Shown: piece by piece, positions 52,366 through 62,570 of the stretch
Numbering within the stretch: the stretch's first letter is position 1
Layout of the letters: every line of letters begins with the position of its first letter
Assembly: GCA_020632695.1 (NCBI GenBank)
Contig: JACKFB010000010.1
Span: forward strand, 164,199 to 228,198
Reading direction: 5' to 3'
DNA: 64,000 bases
DNA from: Deltaproteobacteria bacterium
GTDB lineage: Bacteria; Myxococcota_A; UBA9042; PHBI01; JACKFB01
Made by a program: the position numbers and the translations under genes
Notes under the pieces: model-generated
What the model was told of the DNA's origin: nothing
The model's database searches: none
The model's input: only the letters and a program-made list of their open reading frames with translations

Positions 52366-54915
52366 ATGGGGTCGTCCCGTACCGTCGAGGAGCGTCGCTT
52401 GCTGTCTTCGGACACGAACCCGCCGATCCACGCGGGCCCGGACGACGACCCGGGCTCCGAGCGCGCTGACGCGGCCGTGATCCTGTACGAGCCGGCCACC
52501 CGTCGCCTGGTCGAGGTCAACGGTGCGGCGCGGGCGCTCTTCTTCCCGGTGGGGCCGGTGCCCGAGCTGCTGCCCGCCTCGCACCCGCTCTCCGACTACT
52601 ATGCGCGACTCGCCGACACCCCGAAGCTGGCCGACATGGCCCGCCCGCGTCCGGTGGCGCTGCCGGGCGACGGCGGGCGCCACCGCGGCGTCCGCGCGTC
52701 GAGCGGCTGGATCTCCACGGGCCGCCAGCGCCTGATCAGCACCCTGTGCGACCCCATCCCGGTCGGCGAGGCGGCCGCGGTCGTGCTGGGCTCGCGCGGC
52801 GGGCCCCCCGGTGCCTCGCTGGACGCCGTGCTGGCGCACGCCCCCCACGCCGTCGACATCACCGACGCCGCCGGGATCATCGAGTACGTGAACCCCGCCT
52901 TCGAGGCGCTGACCGGCTACTCCCACGGCGAGGCCGTCGGGCGGCCCGCCACCGCGCTGCTGATCCGCGAGACCCTGGACGACGCCGTCCACGACGCAGT
53001 GGAGCGGGCCATCTCCCAGGGCCGCGCCTGGTCCGGCGAGATGACCTGTCGGTGGCGAAGCGGGCACCAGTGCACGGCCGACGTCACCGTGGCGCCGCTG
53101 CTGGGCGAAGACGGCAACCTCCTCGGCCGCGTGACCATGCGCGTGGACGTGTCGGCGAGGCGCCGCGCCGAGGACGCGCTGCGCCGCGTCGAGGAGCGCT
53201 ACCAGCTCGCCGCGCGCGGAGCGCAGGACGGGCTCTGGGATTGGGACGTGCAGAGCGGCGAGGTGACGCTGTCCCCGCGCTGGATGGAGATGAGCGGCGG
53301 CAACCCTGTCGAGCGGCGGGTCACCCGCGGCGGCTGGCTGGCGCGCGTGCACCCGGAGGACCGGCCCCGCGTCGACGCCGCGCTGGACGGCGCGCTGCTC
53401 GACGCCTCGGCCGGCCTCGAGTGCGAGCTGCGGCTCCTGCACGACGACGGCACCTACCGCTGGATGCGGTGGCGGGGCGTGGCGCTGGGCGGCCAGGACG
53501 GCGCGGCGATCCGCATGGCCGGCTCCCAGACCGACGTCACGGAGACGCGGGCCACCCGCGATCGGCTGCACCGCGCCGCGTTCAGCGACGAGCTGACCGG
53601 GCTGGCGAACCGCGCGCTCTTCCTCAACCGCACCGAGCACGCGCTCCGCGCCTCGGGACGTCGCGGCGCGCCGGGGCTCGCCGTGTTCCTCATCGACGCC
53701 GACCGCTTCAAGGCGGTCAACCAGAGCCTGGGCCACGCGATGGGCGACGCGCTGCTGGTGGCCCTGGGCGAGCGGTTGCGCGCCTGCGTCCGCCCCGGGG
53801 ACACCGTGGCCCGACTCGGCGCCGACGAGTTCGGCGTGCTGCTGGACCGCATCGCCGACCGGGCCGAGGCCAAGATCGTCGCCGACCGCGTGGTGAGCGC
53901 GTTCTCGATGCCCTTCCGCGTCAACTCGGTCGAGGTCTTCTCCAACGTCAGCATCGGCATCGCGCTGGTCGGGGCCGACCACGGCTCGGCGCGAGACGTG
54001 CTGCGCGACGCCGACACCGCCATGCGGCGCGCGAAGGCGAAGGGCGGCTCCTGCTACGCGGTCTTCGAGGCGGAGATGCGGCCGTCGAATCCGCAGCGGG
54101 TGCGCACCGAGACCGGGCTGCGCCACGCCATCGAGAGCAACGAGCTGCGCGTCCACTACCAGCCCATCGTGCACCTGGACACCGGGACGCCGAGCGGCTT
54201 CGAGGCGCTGCTGCGCTGGGAGCGCCCCGGCGAGGGCCTCACGGCGCCCGGGGAGTTCATCCCGGTCGCCGAGGAGACCGGCCTCATCGTCCCCATCGGC
54301 TACTGGGTGCTGCGCAAGGCCTGTCGCCAGATCGCCGAGTGGAACCAGCGCCGCCCCGAGAGCGCGCCGCCCTTGACCATGTCGGTGAACCTGTCGCCGC
54401 GGCAGTTCCTCCAGCCGGACCTGGTCGAGCAGGTCGCGCGCATCCTGCGGGCCACCCACGTCCAGCCCGAGTGGATCTGCCTCGAGCTGACCGAGAGCGC
54501 GGTCATGGACGATCCCGGCGCGGCGCTGCGCATGATGGAGCGCCTCAAGCTGCTCGGCGTGCGGATCAGCATGGACGACTTCGGCACCGGCTACTCGTCG
54601 CTGAGCTACCTGCACCGCATCCCCTTCGACATCGTGAAGGTGGACCGCTCCTTCATCAACGACATGGGGCCGTCGGGCAAGGACGAGATCGTGCGCGCCA
54701 TCGTCAGCCTGGTGCGCAACCTCGAGATGGAGGTGATCGCCGAGGGCATCGAGACCGCGCGCCAGGTGCTGAGCCTGCGTCAGATGGGCTGCCGGCTGGG
54801 CCAGGGTTTCGGCCTGGGGCGCCCCCGGGACGCGGCCGCCATCAGCCCGGTCGAGGGCGACCACCGCGGCTGGAGCGGGCAGTCGATGGTGGCGCAGCTC
54901 CTGCGTTCCCCCTAG
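52366..54915 (+). CDS. PAS-PAS-GGDEF-EAL c-di-GMP protein with degenerate GGDEF
   Basis: 849 residues: PAS domains about 150-270 (AVDITDAAGIIEYVNPAFEALTGY) and 275-400 (AARGAQDGLWDWDVQSGEV...FSDELTGLANR), then a GGDEF domain whose signature reads GADEF (485-489). An EAL domain follows, with E613 (FEALLRWERP), MSVNLSPRQF, LELTES, MDDFGTGYSSLSYL, FDIVKVDRSFI, EGIET and GCRLGQGFG. All catalytic EAL residues are in place, so phosphodiesterase activity is likely. The GGDEF part may be a regulatory GTP-binding module. Cytosolic. ATG 52366 has GGGG seven bases before. Confidence 0.9.
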   Translation: MGSSRTVEERRLLSSDTNPPIHAGPDDDPGSERADAAVILYEPATRRLVEVNGAARALFFPVGPVPELLPASHPLSDYYARLADTPKLADMARPRPVALPGDGGRHRGVRASSGWISTGRQRLISTLCDPIPVGEAAAVVLGSRGGPPGASLDAVLAHAPHAVDITDAAGIIEYVNPAFEALTGYSHGEAVGRPATALLIRETLDDAVHDAVERAISQGRAWSGEMTCRWRSGHQCTADVTVAPLLGEDGNLLGRVTMRVDVSARRRAEDALRRVEERYQLAARGAQDGLWDWDVQSGEVTLSPRWMEMSGGNPVERRVTRGGWLARVHPEDRPRVDAALDGALLDASAGLECELRLLHDDGTYRWMRWRGVALGGQDGAAIRMAGSQTDVTETRATRDRLHRAAFSDELTGLANRALFLNRTEHALRASGRRGAPGLAVFLIDADRFKAVNQSLGHAMGDALLVALGERLRACVRPGDTVARLGADEFGVLLDRIADRAEAKIVADRVVSAFSMPFRVNSVEVFSNVSIGIALVGADHGSARDVLRDADTAMRRAKAKGGSCYAVFEAEMRPSNPQRVRTETGLRHAIESNELRVHYQPIVHLDTGTPSGFEALLRWERPGEGLTAPGEFIPVAEETGLIVPIGYWVLRKACRQIAEWNQRRPESAPPLTMSVNLSPRQFLQPDLVEQVARILRATHVQPEWICLELTESAVMDDPGAALRMMERLKLLGVRISMDDFGTGYSSLSYLHRIPFDIVKVDRSFINDMGPSGKDEIVRAIVSLVRNLEMEVIAEGIETARQVLSLRQMGCRLGQGFGLGRPRDAAAISPVEGDHRGWSGQSMVAQLLRSP

Positions 54916-55001
54916 GCGGTCCGGGGGGGCCCGGAAATCTTGCCCGATCCCACGGTCGGCGGCCTACTCGGCGGCGTATTCGCCGTCCCGGAGTGCCGCC
55001 G

Positions 55002-55670
55002 ATGCCCCGCTTGATTCCCGCGCTCTTGCTGGTCCTGCTCCTGGGCGTGTCGCCCCAGGCCCACGCCCGACGCACCCTGGCCATCGCCGTGCTGGACCTG
55101 CCCGCCAGCGGGCCCGAGCCCAGCGCCGAGCGCACCCAGGAGTCGAACCTCGAGGCCCTGGCCGGCCATCTCAACGCCGAGTCGGTGCCCGCCACCGGCT
55201 ACGTCGGCCCCCGGGGAGCCAGCGACGACGCGCTGGCGCCGTGGACGCGCGTCGGCCTCCCGGTCTCCACCGGCGAGCCCGCGGTGACCGCCCCCACCGC
55301 CGACCACCGCTTCGCCGCCTGGTACACCGGCTCAGAGTCCGCCCGCGATGCCGTCGCCGCCCTCTACCTGGCCCACGTCGAGGCCTGCCTGATGGGGCGC
55401 GAGGCCGAGGCCCGACGCCGCTTCGGCCACGAGACTCCGGTCATCCTCTCCATCCACGCCAACGAGCTGAACGCCGACCGCATGGCCGACCTGCTCACCG
55501 TGCTCGAGGCCCGCGGCTACTCGCTGGTGCCGGTCGACGAGGCCACCGCCGAGCTACCGCGCCACGCCGCCGGGCGCCAGCCCCCGTCAGCCTCCGACCC
55601 CTGCGGCGAGCGCTGGTTCGAGGCCCACTGGCGGCCGCGGCTGGACGCCATCTCCGCCGTCGCGCGCTGA
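55002..55670 (+). CDS. Exported polysaccharide-deacetylase-like protein lacking catalytic motifs
   Basis: 222 residues with a signal peptide (LIPALLLVLLLGVSPQAHA). The layout follows NodB-fold deacetylases: RTLAIAVLDLPASGP occupies the place of the usual DDLPxHG motif, and the end ILSIHANELNADRMADLLTVLEARGYSLVPVDEA matches their C-terminal half. The first metal-binding Asp and the motif-2 histidines are missing. It is probably a non-enzymatic relative or one with altered chemistry. The segment is shorter than usual because the motif-2 region is reduced. Confidence 0.7.
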   Translation: MPRLIPALLLVLLLGVSPQAHARRTLAIAVLDLPASGPEPSAERTQESNLEALAGHLNAESVPATGYVGPRGASDDALAPWTRVGLPVSTGEPAVTAPTADHRFAAWYTGSESARDAVAALYLAHVEACLMGREAEARRRFGHETPVILSIHANELNADRMADLLTVLEARGYSLVPVDEATAELPRHAAGRQPPSASDPCGERWFEAHWRPRLDAISAVAR

Positions 55671-55779
55671 ACCCTGGCGGCACGCCGCCACGTCGCCCAC
55701 CCGCCACGGCCGGGCCCCGCCTTGACACGGCGTCGGCGGGCCACGGACACTCTGGCCACACCGCGCCGAGGATTTCAGC

Positions 55780-57291
55780 ATGTACTGGCACTGCACGAGC
55801 GTTCGATCCCTGACGGCGCTGGCCGGTCTCGCCGTTCTCGCCGCGGGCTGCGGCGACATCAAGGTGCCGCCCAGCACGGTGGCCGACGCGAAGGGCGACA
55901 CCGGGGGCTCCGACGCCGACGTGGTCACCGCCACCCCGGGCGATCCGGTGGTCTGCGAGACCTACTGCAGCGACATCACCCAGGTGTGCACCGGCGCCAA
56001 CAGCCAGTATCCGAACAAGTCGGTGTGCCTCAGCTCCTGCAACACCTGGCTGGGTCTGCCGCCCGGCGAGGACGGCGACACCTCGGGCAACACGGCCCAG
56101 TGCCGCATCTACCACACCAGCGTGGCGGCGGCCGGTGGCGCGGACGAGCACTGCCCTCACGCGGGCCCCACCGGCGGCAACGAGTGCGGCACCTGGTGTG
56201 ACAACTACTGCCACCTGGCGCTGCGCAACTGCACGGGCTCGCTGAAGCTCTACAGCAGCGACTCCGAGTGCCGGGCCGCCTGCGCCAACTTCCCCACCGA
56301 CGGCGCGCTCGACGCCGAGGACGGCGACTCGGTGCAGTGCCGCATCAACAACCTGGCCCTCGCGCTGGCCGAGCCCGGCCTCGACGCGACCTACTGCCCG
56401 CGCGGGTCTTCGGGCGGCGGCGACACCTGCGCCGAGCTGGCCGACTGCGCGACCTACTGCGCGGACATCACCCAGGCGTGCACCGCCGGCAACCAGCAGT
56501 ACGCCGACGAGAACACCTGCAATCAGTACTGCACGCTCTACGGCAAGCTGCCGCTCGGCACCAAGGGCTCCCAGCAGTCCGAGAACACCGTCGCCTGCCG
56601 CACCTATCACGCGTCGCTCGCCGCCAAGTCCGACCCGGGCACCCACTGCAAGCACGCCGGGCCGACCGGCGACCGGACCTGCGGGAGCCTCTGCGAGAAC
56701 TACTGCCACCTGGCGATGACGAACTGCAGCGGGCAGTACGCCCTCTATCCCGACCTCGACGCCTGCATGGACGCCTGCAACGGCTTCCCCACCGGCGGCG
56801 CCAACCTCGCCCAGGAGGGCGACTCGGTGCAGTGCCGCATCTTCTACGCCGGGCGTGCGGGCATCGAGGGCGACTCCTCGGCCCAGACCCAGTGCCAGCT
56901 CGCGGCCATCTGGAGCGAGGCGTGCAGCGAGGAGCTCCCCATCGGCTGCACCGGCGGCAAGGCCGCCACCACGGAGGGTTGCCAGCTCTGCGACGACGCG
57001 GAGACCGGCGCCAGGCAGGCCGTGACCCAGCTCGCCGCGCTCTACCAGGCCTGCGAGGTCGACGGGGACTGCACGCTGGCCAACGCGAAGACCGCGTGCT
57101 TCGACGGCTGCGACGAGGCCATCAACGTCGGGTTCACCCTGGCCTTCTCCCAGGGCATCGAGCGGATCTCCCAGGCGTGGTGCACCGACTTCGGCGCCTC
57201 GTCCGCCATCTGCACGCCGGGCGCCCTCACCTGCATCGACCAGGTCGCGCGCTGCGTCAGCGGCGTGTGCACCTCGGAGGTGGGTCCGTAG
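55780..57291 (+). CDS. Cys-rich tandem-repeat lipoprotein
   Basis: 503 residues with a lipobox (LAVLAAGC) and a short Asp/Thr-rich tether. Two long duplicated halves follow: CETYCSDITQVCTG...CRIYHTSVA...HCPHAGPTGGNECGTWCDNYCHLALRNC and CATYCADITQACTA...CRTYHASLA...HCKHAGPTGDRTCGSLCENYCHLAMTNC. Each half then has an SVQCRI segment. A C-terminal Cys-rich domain ends with CIDQVARCVSGVC. Over 35 cysteines point to disulphide-rich surface domains, a style common in Myxococcota. Function unknown. GAGGA precedes ATG 55780. Confidence 0.85.
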   Translation: MYWHCTSVRSLTALAGLAVLAAGCGDIKVPPSTVADAKGDTGGSDADVVTATPGDPVVCETYCSDITQVCTGANSQYPNKSVCLSSCNTWLGLPPGEDGDTSGNTAQCRIYHTSVAAAGGADEHCPHAGPTGGNECGTWCDNYCHLALRNCTGSLKLYSSDSECRAACANFPTDGALDAEDGDSVQCRINNLALALAEPGLDATYCPRGSSGGGDTCAELADCATYCADITQACTAGNQQYADENTCNQYCTLYGKLPLGTKGSQQSENTVACRTYHASLAAKSDPGTHCKHAGPTGDRTCGSLCENYCHLAMTNCSGQYALYPDLDACMDACNGFPTGGANLAQEGDSVQCRIFYAGRAGIEGDSSAQTQCQLAAIWSEACSEELPIGCTGGKAATTEGCQLCDDAETGARQAVTQLAALYQACEVDGDCTLANAKTACFDGCDEAINVGFTLAFSQGIERISQAWCTDFGASSAICTPGALTCIDQVARCVSGVCTSEVGP

Positions 57292-57297
57292 CGGGGC

Positions 57298-58791
57298 TCA
57301 CCGGGCGCTGAAGCGGCGGTCCAGGCCTCGGCCCGTGGCGGTCGCGCGGCCCGTGGCGGCCAGGTGCCGCAGGATGTGGAACACGTCGGGGGGGTCGGCG
57401 CCGAGCACGCCGGCCAGCTCCGCGGCGGTGCCTCCAGCTCCACCGCGGAGGTGGTCCAGCAGGCGTCCCTGCAGCGAGACGAGCGCCGCGGCGGCACGCT
57501 TTCCGGCCTCGACGCCCGGTTGGTGGTAGGCGTTGACGCCGACGAGCGCCGCGTAGATGCCGGTGGCCCTCTCGTAGAGCGCGACCACGGCGCCCAGGGT
57601 GCGCGGGTCCAGCCGGTCCAGCGTCAGGGTCAGGTTCAGCCGCCCCGCCTCCCCGAGGGCGCGGCGCGTGCCGGCCAGGAAGCCCGACAGCGTGTCGGCG
57701 GCGGTGGTGCCCGGCTCGACCTCCAGGTCGCCCGGCCCCGGGTCCAGCACGTCGACGAAGGTGACGAAGCAGTCGTCGGGGCCCTCGCGGAGCTGCTGCA
57801 CGTAGGCGTGCTGATCGGTGGCGCCCTTGTTGCCGTAGACCGTCAGGCCCTGGTGGACCAGGTGTCCGTCCAGGTCCCGGGCCTTGCCCAGCGACTCCAT
57901 GACGAGCTGCTGCAGATAGCGCGACAGCAGCTCCAGCCGGTCCCGGTAGGGCAGCACCACCATCGCCCGGTGGGCCAGGCCGCCGGTGGCGTGATGCCAC
58001 GCCGCCGCCAGCAGGGCCGCCGGGTTGGTGGCGGGCGTCCCGGCGCGTCCCGCCCGGTCCATGGCCGCGGCGCCCGCCAGGAAGGCCTCGGTGTCGACGC
58101 CGAGCAGCGCCATGGGGAGCAACCCCACCGCCGATGTGACCGAGGTGCGCCCGCCCACCCAGTCCCACATCGGGAAGCGGGCCAGCCAGCCTCCCTCGAC
58201 CGCCTCCCGGTCCAGCGCGCTGCCCTCGCCGGTGACGGCGACGGCGTGGGACGCGAAGGGCACGCCGGCCGCGTCGAAGGCGGCCCGGGCGGCCTGCAGC
58301 CCGTTGCGGGTCTCGACCGTGCCGCCCGACTTGGAGACGACGACGACCAGGGTGCCGGCGAGGTCCAGCCCGGCGAGGGTGTCGTGGAAGCCGTGGGGAT
58401 CGGTGTTGTCCAGGTAGTGGATGCGGCGCGGGGCGTCGAGCCCGGCCAGGGCCGCGGTGACGAGCTGCGGCCCCAGCGCCGAGCCGCCGATGCCGATGTG
58501 CAGCACGTCGCGAAAACGCGCGTCCAGGCCGGCGGCGAAGCGGCGCACGGCGTCCTGGGCCTGGACGATGGCCTCGCGCGACTCGGCGTCCGGGGCCAGC
58601 TCGGGTGCGCGCAGCCAGTAGTGGCCGACGCGCCGCCCCTCGTCGGGGTTGGCGATGGCGCCGGCCTCCAGGGACCGCATGGCGTCGAGCGCCGCGCCGA
58701 GCGCCGGCTCCAGCGCCGCGATCGTCTCGGGCAGCCCGGTCATGCCTCGCAGATCCAGGGCCACCGCCGCCTCTTCCACTTCGAGATACAT
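57298..58791 (-). CDS. pgi: Glucose-6-phosphate isomerase with C-terminal extension
   Basis: 497 residues matching phosphoglucose isomerase: HIGIGGSALGPQLV, VVVSKSGGTVETRN, FPMWDWVGGRTSVTSAVGLLPMALLG, VYGNKGATDQHAYVQQL and NAYHQPGVEAGKRAA. It interconverts glucose-6-phosphate and fructose-6-phosphate in the cytosol. The last 60 residues (LVSLQGRLLDHLRGGAGGTAAELAGVLGADPPDVFHILRHLAATGRATATG) resemble a small winged-helix unit, an add-on seen in only some bacterial forms. ATG 58791 has GGAGGAG upstream. Confidence 0.92.
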   Translation of the reverse strand: MYLEVEEAAVALDLRGMTGLPETIAALEPALGAALDAMRSLEAGAIANPDEGRRVGHYWLRAPELAPDAESREAIVQAQDAVRRFAAGLDARFRDVLHIGIGGSALGPQLVTAALAGLDAPRRIHYLDNTDPHGFHDTLAGLDLAGTLVVVVSKSGGTVETRNGLQAARAAFDAAGVPFASHAVAVTGEGSALDREAVEGGWLARFPMWDWVGGRTSVTSAVGLLPMALLGVDTEAFLAGAAAMDRAGRAGTPATNPAALLAAAWHHATGGLAHRAMVVLPYRDRLELLSRYLQQLVMESLGKARDLDGHLVHQGLTVYGNKGATDQHAYVQQLREGPDDCFVTFVDVLDPGPGDLEVEPGTTAADTLSGFLAGTRRALGEAGRLNLTLTLDRLDPRTLGAVVALYERATGIYAALVGVNAYHQPGVEAGKRAAAALVSLQGRLLDHLRGGAGGTAAELAGVLGADPPDVFHILRHLAATGRATATGRGLDRRFSAR

Positions 58792-58933
58792 CGCTCGCTC
58801 CTCCAGGCGTCCAGGCCCGAGCATACCGCCGATGCGCCCGGGGCGCTGCTTCGGGCACCGCGCCCGTCGGCGGTCGCGGCAAAGTCCCCCCGGCTGGTCT
58901 ATGCTGGGCCGCGTCAACGACCCGGAGCCCCCC

Positions 58934-60037
58934 ATGTCCCCTAAGAAGGCCGCCCGCCCGCAGCTCACCGACCCCGCGCTCCAGCCGATCACCGCCTTCG
59001 AGGGCGCCCGCGAGGCCGCCCTGCCCGACGCGCGCCTGGTCGAGGTGCGCCGCCGCGCCCGCGCCTTCCACGACGCGATGATGGCCGGCCCCGCCGTGCG
59101 CTATCTGCGCTCGTTCTCGCTGGTGCGCGTGCCCTACCCCGTGCGCTACGGCCTGCGCGACGCCTGCCCGCTGCCGGCGCCGCTGCTCCACATGATGAAC
59201 CGCCTCTTCATCGTCCAGGTGGACAGCGAGGACGGCCTCAAGACGGTGCTGGTCTCACCGTCGGACGTGGAGGCCGACGCCGAGACGCCCTTCTTCAAGC
59301 GCCTGGGCGACGCCGCCGGCCCGCTCTCGCCGGTGACCCGGAAGATCCTGGCGCCGGTCAGCTCCAGCGTCGAGGCCTGCGTGGCCGCCGCCGGCTTGAA
59401 CCCGGAGGACATCGACTACATCACCTACGACCACCTGCACACCCAGGACCTCCGCCGCTGGCTGGGCACCCATGGCGGGCGCGGCTACTTCCCGCGGGCC
59501 AGGCTGCTGGTGATGCGCCCGGAGTGGGACGCCGCCAGCGGGCTGTTGCCGCCGCAGCGCGACTGGTACTGCCCGGACGGCATCGCCGGCATCGACCCGG
59601 AGCGCGTGGTGCTCCTGGACGGCGACGTCATGGTCGGTCAGGGGCTGGCCCTGGTGCGCACCCCCGGCCACACGATGGGCAACCACAGCGTCGTCACCCG
59701 GGCCGGCGACGAGATCTTCGTCACCAGCGAGAACGGCATCTGCCCCGACTCCTACGCGCCGCTGGCCAGCCGCATCCCCGGCGTGCGCAAGTGGGCGCGC
59801 GATACGGGCATGGAGGTGGTGCTCAACGGCAACACCCTCGAGGGGGCCATCGACCAGTACATCTCCATGGTGATGGAGAAGGAGATCGCCGGCCCGGCCA
59901 AGGCCAACCCGGCCTTCCCGTCGATCCTGTGCTCCTCCGAGCTCACGCCGTGGTGGGCCGCGCCCGGCATCACGCCCACCTTCGCGTTCGGCGAGGTCAC
60001 CTACGGCCACCCCACCCGCGTCGGAGCCGCCGCGTGA
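58934..60037 (+). CDS. MBL-fold metallo-hydrolase
   Basis: 367 residues with a metallo-beta-lactamase fold core: DYITYDHLHTQDLRR (HxHxxD), LVRTPGHTMGNHSVVT (third metal His) and NGICPDSY. No signal peptide; the first 60 residues are basic and helical. The group includes lactonases and thioesterases; the substrate is unknown. ATG 58934 has GGAG upstream. The next gene, an SDR, overlaps by four bases, suggesting consecutive steps. Confidence 0.85.
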   Translation: MSPKKAARPQLTDPALQPITAFEGAREAALPDARLVEVRRRARAFHDAMMAGPAVRYLRSFSLVRVPYPVRYGLRDACPLPAPLLHMMNRLFIVQVDSEDGLKTVLVSPSDVEADAETPFFKRLGDAAGPLSPVTRKILAPVSSSVEACVAAAGLNPEDIDYITYDHLHTQDLRRWLGTHGGRGYFPRARLLVMRPEWDAASGLLPPQRDWYCPDGIAGIDPERVVLLDGDVMVGQGLALVRTPGHTMGNHSVVTRAGDEIFVTSENGICPDSYAPLASRIPGVRKWARDTGMEVVLNGNTLEGAIDQYISMVMEKEIAGPAKANPAFPSILCSSELTPWWAAPGITPTFAFGEVTYGHPTRVGAAA

Positions 60038-60861
60038 GCGGCCGGGACGCGGCGAGCACAGGCCAGGTCGTGGTGGTCACCGGCGCGGCCAGCGGCATCG
60101 GCCGCCACCTCACCGCCGCGCTGGCCGGCACGGGTCGCCGCGTGCTGGCCTGCGACATCGACGAGGCCGGCCTCGCGCGGGCCATGGCCGAGGACGCCTG
60201 GCCCGAGGCGCGTGTGCTGACCTTCGGGCTCGACGTCCGCGACGCGGCCGCCTGGGACTCGGCCCTGGCGCTGGCGGGCCAGCGCTTCGGCCCGGTCGAC
60301 GTGCTCATGAACGTCGCCGGCTTCTTGCGCGCAGGCTGGACCCACGAGCTGGAGCTGGGCGACATCGACCGCCACATCGACATCAACACCAAGGGCGTCA
60401 TCCTGGGCACCCGCGCCGCCGCCCGCGCCATGGTGCCGCGCAAGACCGGCCACATCGTCAACATCGGGTCGCTGGCCTCGCTGGCCCCGGTCAGCGGTCT
60501 GGCGCTCTACGCCGCCTCCAAGTTCGCGGTCCGCGGCTTCTCCCTGGCGGCCGCCGGCGACCTCCGCCCCCACGGCGTGGCGGTCACGGTCGTCATGCCC
60601 GACGCGGTGGCCACCCCCATGCTGGACCAGCAGGTCGCCCAGCCCGAAGCCGCCCTGACCTTTTCCGGCAGCGCGCCGCTGACGGTGGAGGACATCACCC
60701 ACGCCATCCTCCACAAGGTGCTCCCCCACCGCCCCCTCGAGCTCACCCTGCCGTGGTCGCGGGGCGCCATGGCGCGGGCCGGCACGCTGTGGCCCGGCAT
60801 CGGCGCCCTGCTCGACCCGCTGCTCCGCAAGAAGGGGCTGAAGAACCAGGCCAGCCGCTGA
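60034..60861 (+). CDS. SDR family oxidoreductase
   Basis: 275 residues with TGAASGIGR, a variant of the NNAG motif (MNVAGFL), NIGSLAS and the catalytic YAASK (LYAASKFAVRGFS). A basic C-terminus (LLRKKGLKNQASR) follows a hydrophobic patch. A classical SDR; substrate unknown. GTG 60034 overlaps the MBL stop (GTGA), so the two enzymes are translationally coupled. Confidence 0.87.
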   Translation: MSGRDAASTGQVVVVTGAASGIGRHLTAALAGTGRRVLACDIDEAGLARAMAEDAWPEARVLTFGLDVRDAAAWDSALALAGQRFGPVDVLMNVAGFLRAGWTHELELGDIDRHIDINTKGVILGTRAAARAMVPRKTGHIVNIGSLASLAPVSGLALYAASKFAVRGFSLAAAGDLRPHGVAVTVVMPDAVATPMLDQQVAQPEAALTFSGSAPLTVEDITHAILHKVLPHRPLELTLPWSRGAMARAGTLWPGIGALLDPLLRKKGLKNQASR

Positions 60862-60888
60862 CCCTTCGAGCGACCCTCGCGGAGCCCG

Positions 60889-62570
60889 CTACGGCGGCGG
60901 CTCCGTGCGCAGCGGGCCGGGGGCCGCGTAGGCGTCCAGCAGCGGCTGGCTGATGCCCCGGGCGTGGGCGATCTCGGCGTAGACGTCGGCGGCCAGGGTG
61001 GGCGTGCGCGCCAGGTCGCCGGCGAAGTCGACCGCGTAGAGTCCGAAGCGGACCGCGTAGCCCCGGCCCCACTCGAAGTTGTCCAGCAGCGACCAGTGGT
61101 AGTAGCCCAGAAGCGGGATGCCGCGGGCCAGGGCGCGATGGCAGGCCTCCAGGTGGCGGACGATGGAGCCCGCCCTGCGCACGTCGTCGTTGGCGTAGCC
61201 CTGCTCGGTGACGACCAGCGGCAGCTCGGGCCAGCCGGCGTGGAAGGCCTCGAGCACCTCGACGAGGCCGTCGGGATCGTGCTGCTTGCCGTAGAGCGCG
61301 CCGGCGTCGTCGAAGGGGAAGTCGGGCGTCGGCGCGGGCGGGCAGCCGGCCTCCAGCAGCAGGCTGGTCAGCGCGGGGTCCCCCGGGTCCACGCAGGGCG
61401 CGCCCATCAGCAGCGGGTGGATCGGGAAGGCCAGCACCACGGTGGACGCGTAGTACTGCACGCCCAGGATGTCGAGGTGGCCGGCCCACTCGGGGTGTTC
61501 CTCCTCGGGGTCGGTGTCGAAGTCGGCGTCCAGGCGACCGCGGGTGACGGCTTCGACCACCAGGGGCCCGGCAGCCCAGAAGAGCTGGTCGGCGGCGGCC
61601 TGATCGTCGGGGTCGCCCGGGCGCGCGGGGCGGACGGCCCCCACCCCCACCGTCAGACCGACGCGGGCCGGCTCACCGTCGCCGTCGGCGTCGACGGTGT
61701 CGTTGGCGTGGATGGCGTCGTAGCAGGCGACGTGCGCCGCCAGGAGGTTGCGCAGCACCGGCAGGGCGCGGGTGTCGACGCTGGCGAGGTCGGGCGCCGT
61801 CAACCCGGGCGGGAAGTCACCGGCGACGTAGCCCCCCAGCCACACGCCCGGCAGCTCGTTGATGGTCCACCACTCGTCGACGCGGTCGCCCAGCGCCGCG
61901 GCGACGCGCCCGCACCAGAGGCCGAAGACGGCGGGCGCGTCGGGGTTGGCCCAGGCGCAGAAGTCGCCCTCGCTGGGGCCGTCCGCGCAGAAGTGCTCGT
62001 CGAAGGGGGCGGTCAGCCCCGCCAGGTCGTCGAACCACTGGGGCTCGGTGAAATGGTGCAGCGTGAGCGAGGGGCGCAGGTCACGTGCGGCGAGGGCGTC
62101 GACGACGGCGCCGTAGTGGGCCAGCTCCGCCGCGTCGTACTGGCCACGGACCGGCTCGACGCGGGACCACTCGACCGAGAGCCGCAGGGTGTCCAGGCCC
62201 ATGTCCCTGGCCAGGTCGAAGTCGGCCTCGAAGCGGTGGTAGTGGTCGGTGGCCAGGCCCGAGGGCTCGACGACGTGCTCGGCGAACTGAGGCAGCGTCT
62301 CCCACGAGGTCCAGGTGTTGGTCTGGCCGCCCTCGATCTGGTGGGCGGAGGTGGCGGCGCCCAGGCGAAACGCCGCCGGGAAGGCCAACGCGGGCGTGTC
62401 GGCGTCGGCTTCGGCGTCGGCGGCCACGTCGGCGTCGGGCCCCGCGTCGGCGGCGCGGCGCTCGGCCTCCGAGCACGCTGGAGCGAGCAGCCAGAGCGCC
62501 AGCGCGCAGCCCAGGCGGGCCACCCGCCGCGGCGCCCGGCCGGTCTCGGAGCGTCGCGCCTCGGGCCGTC

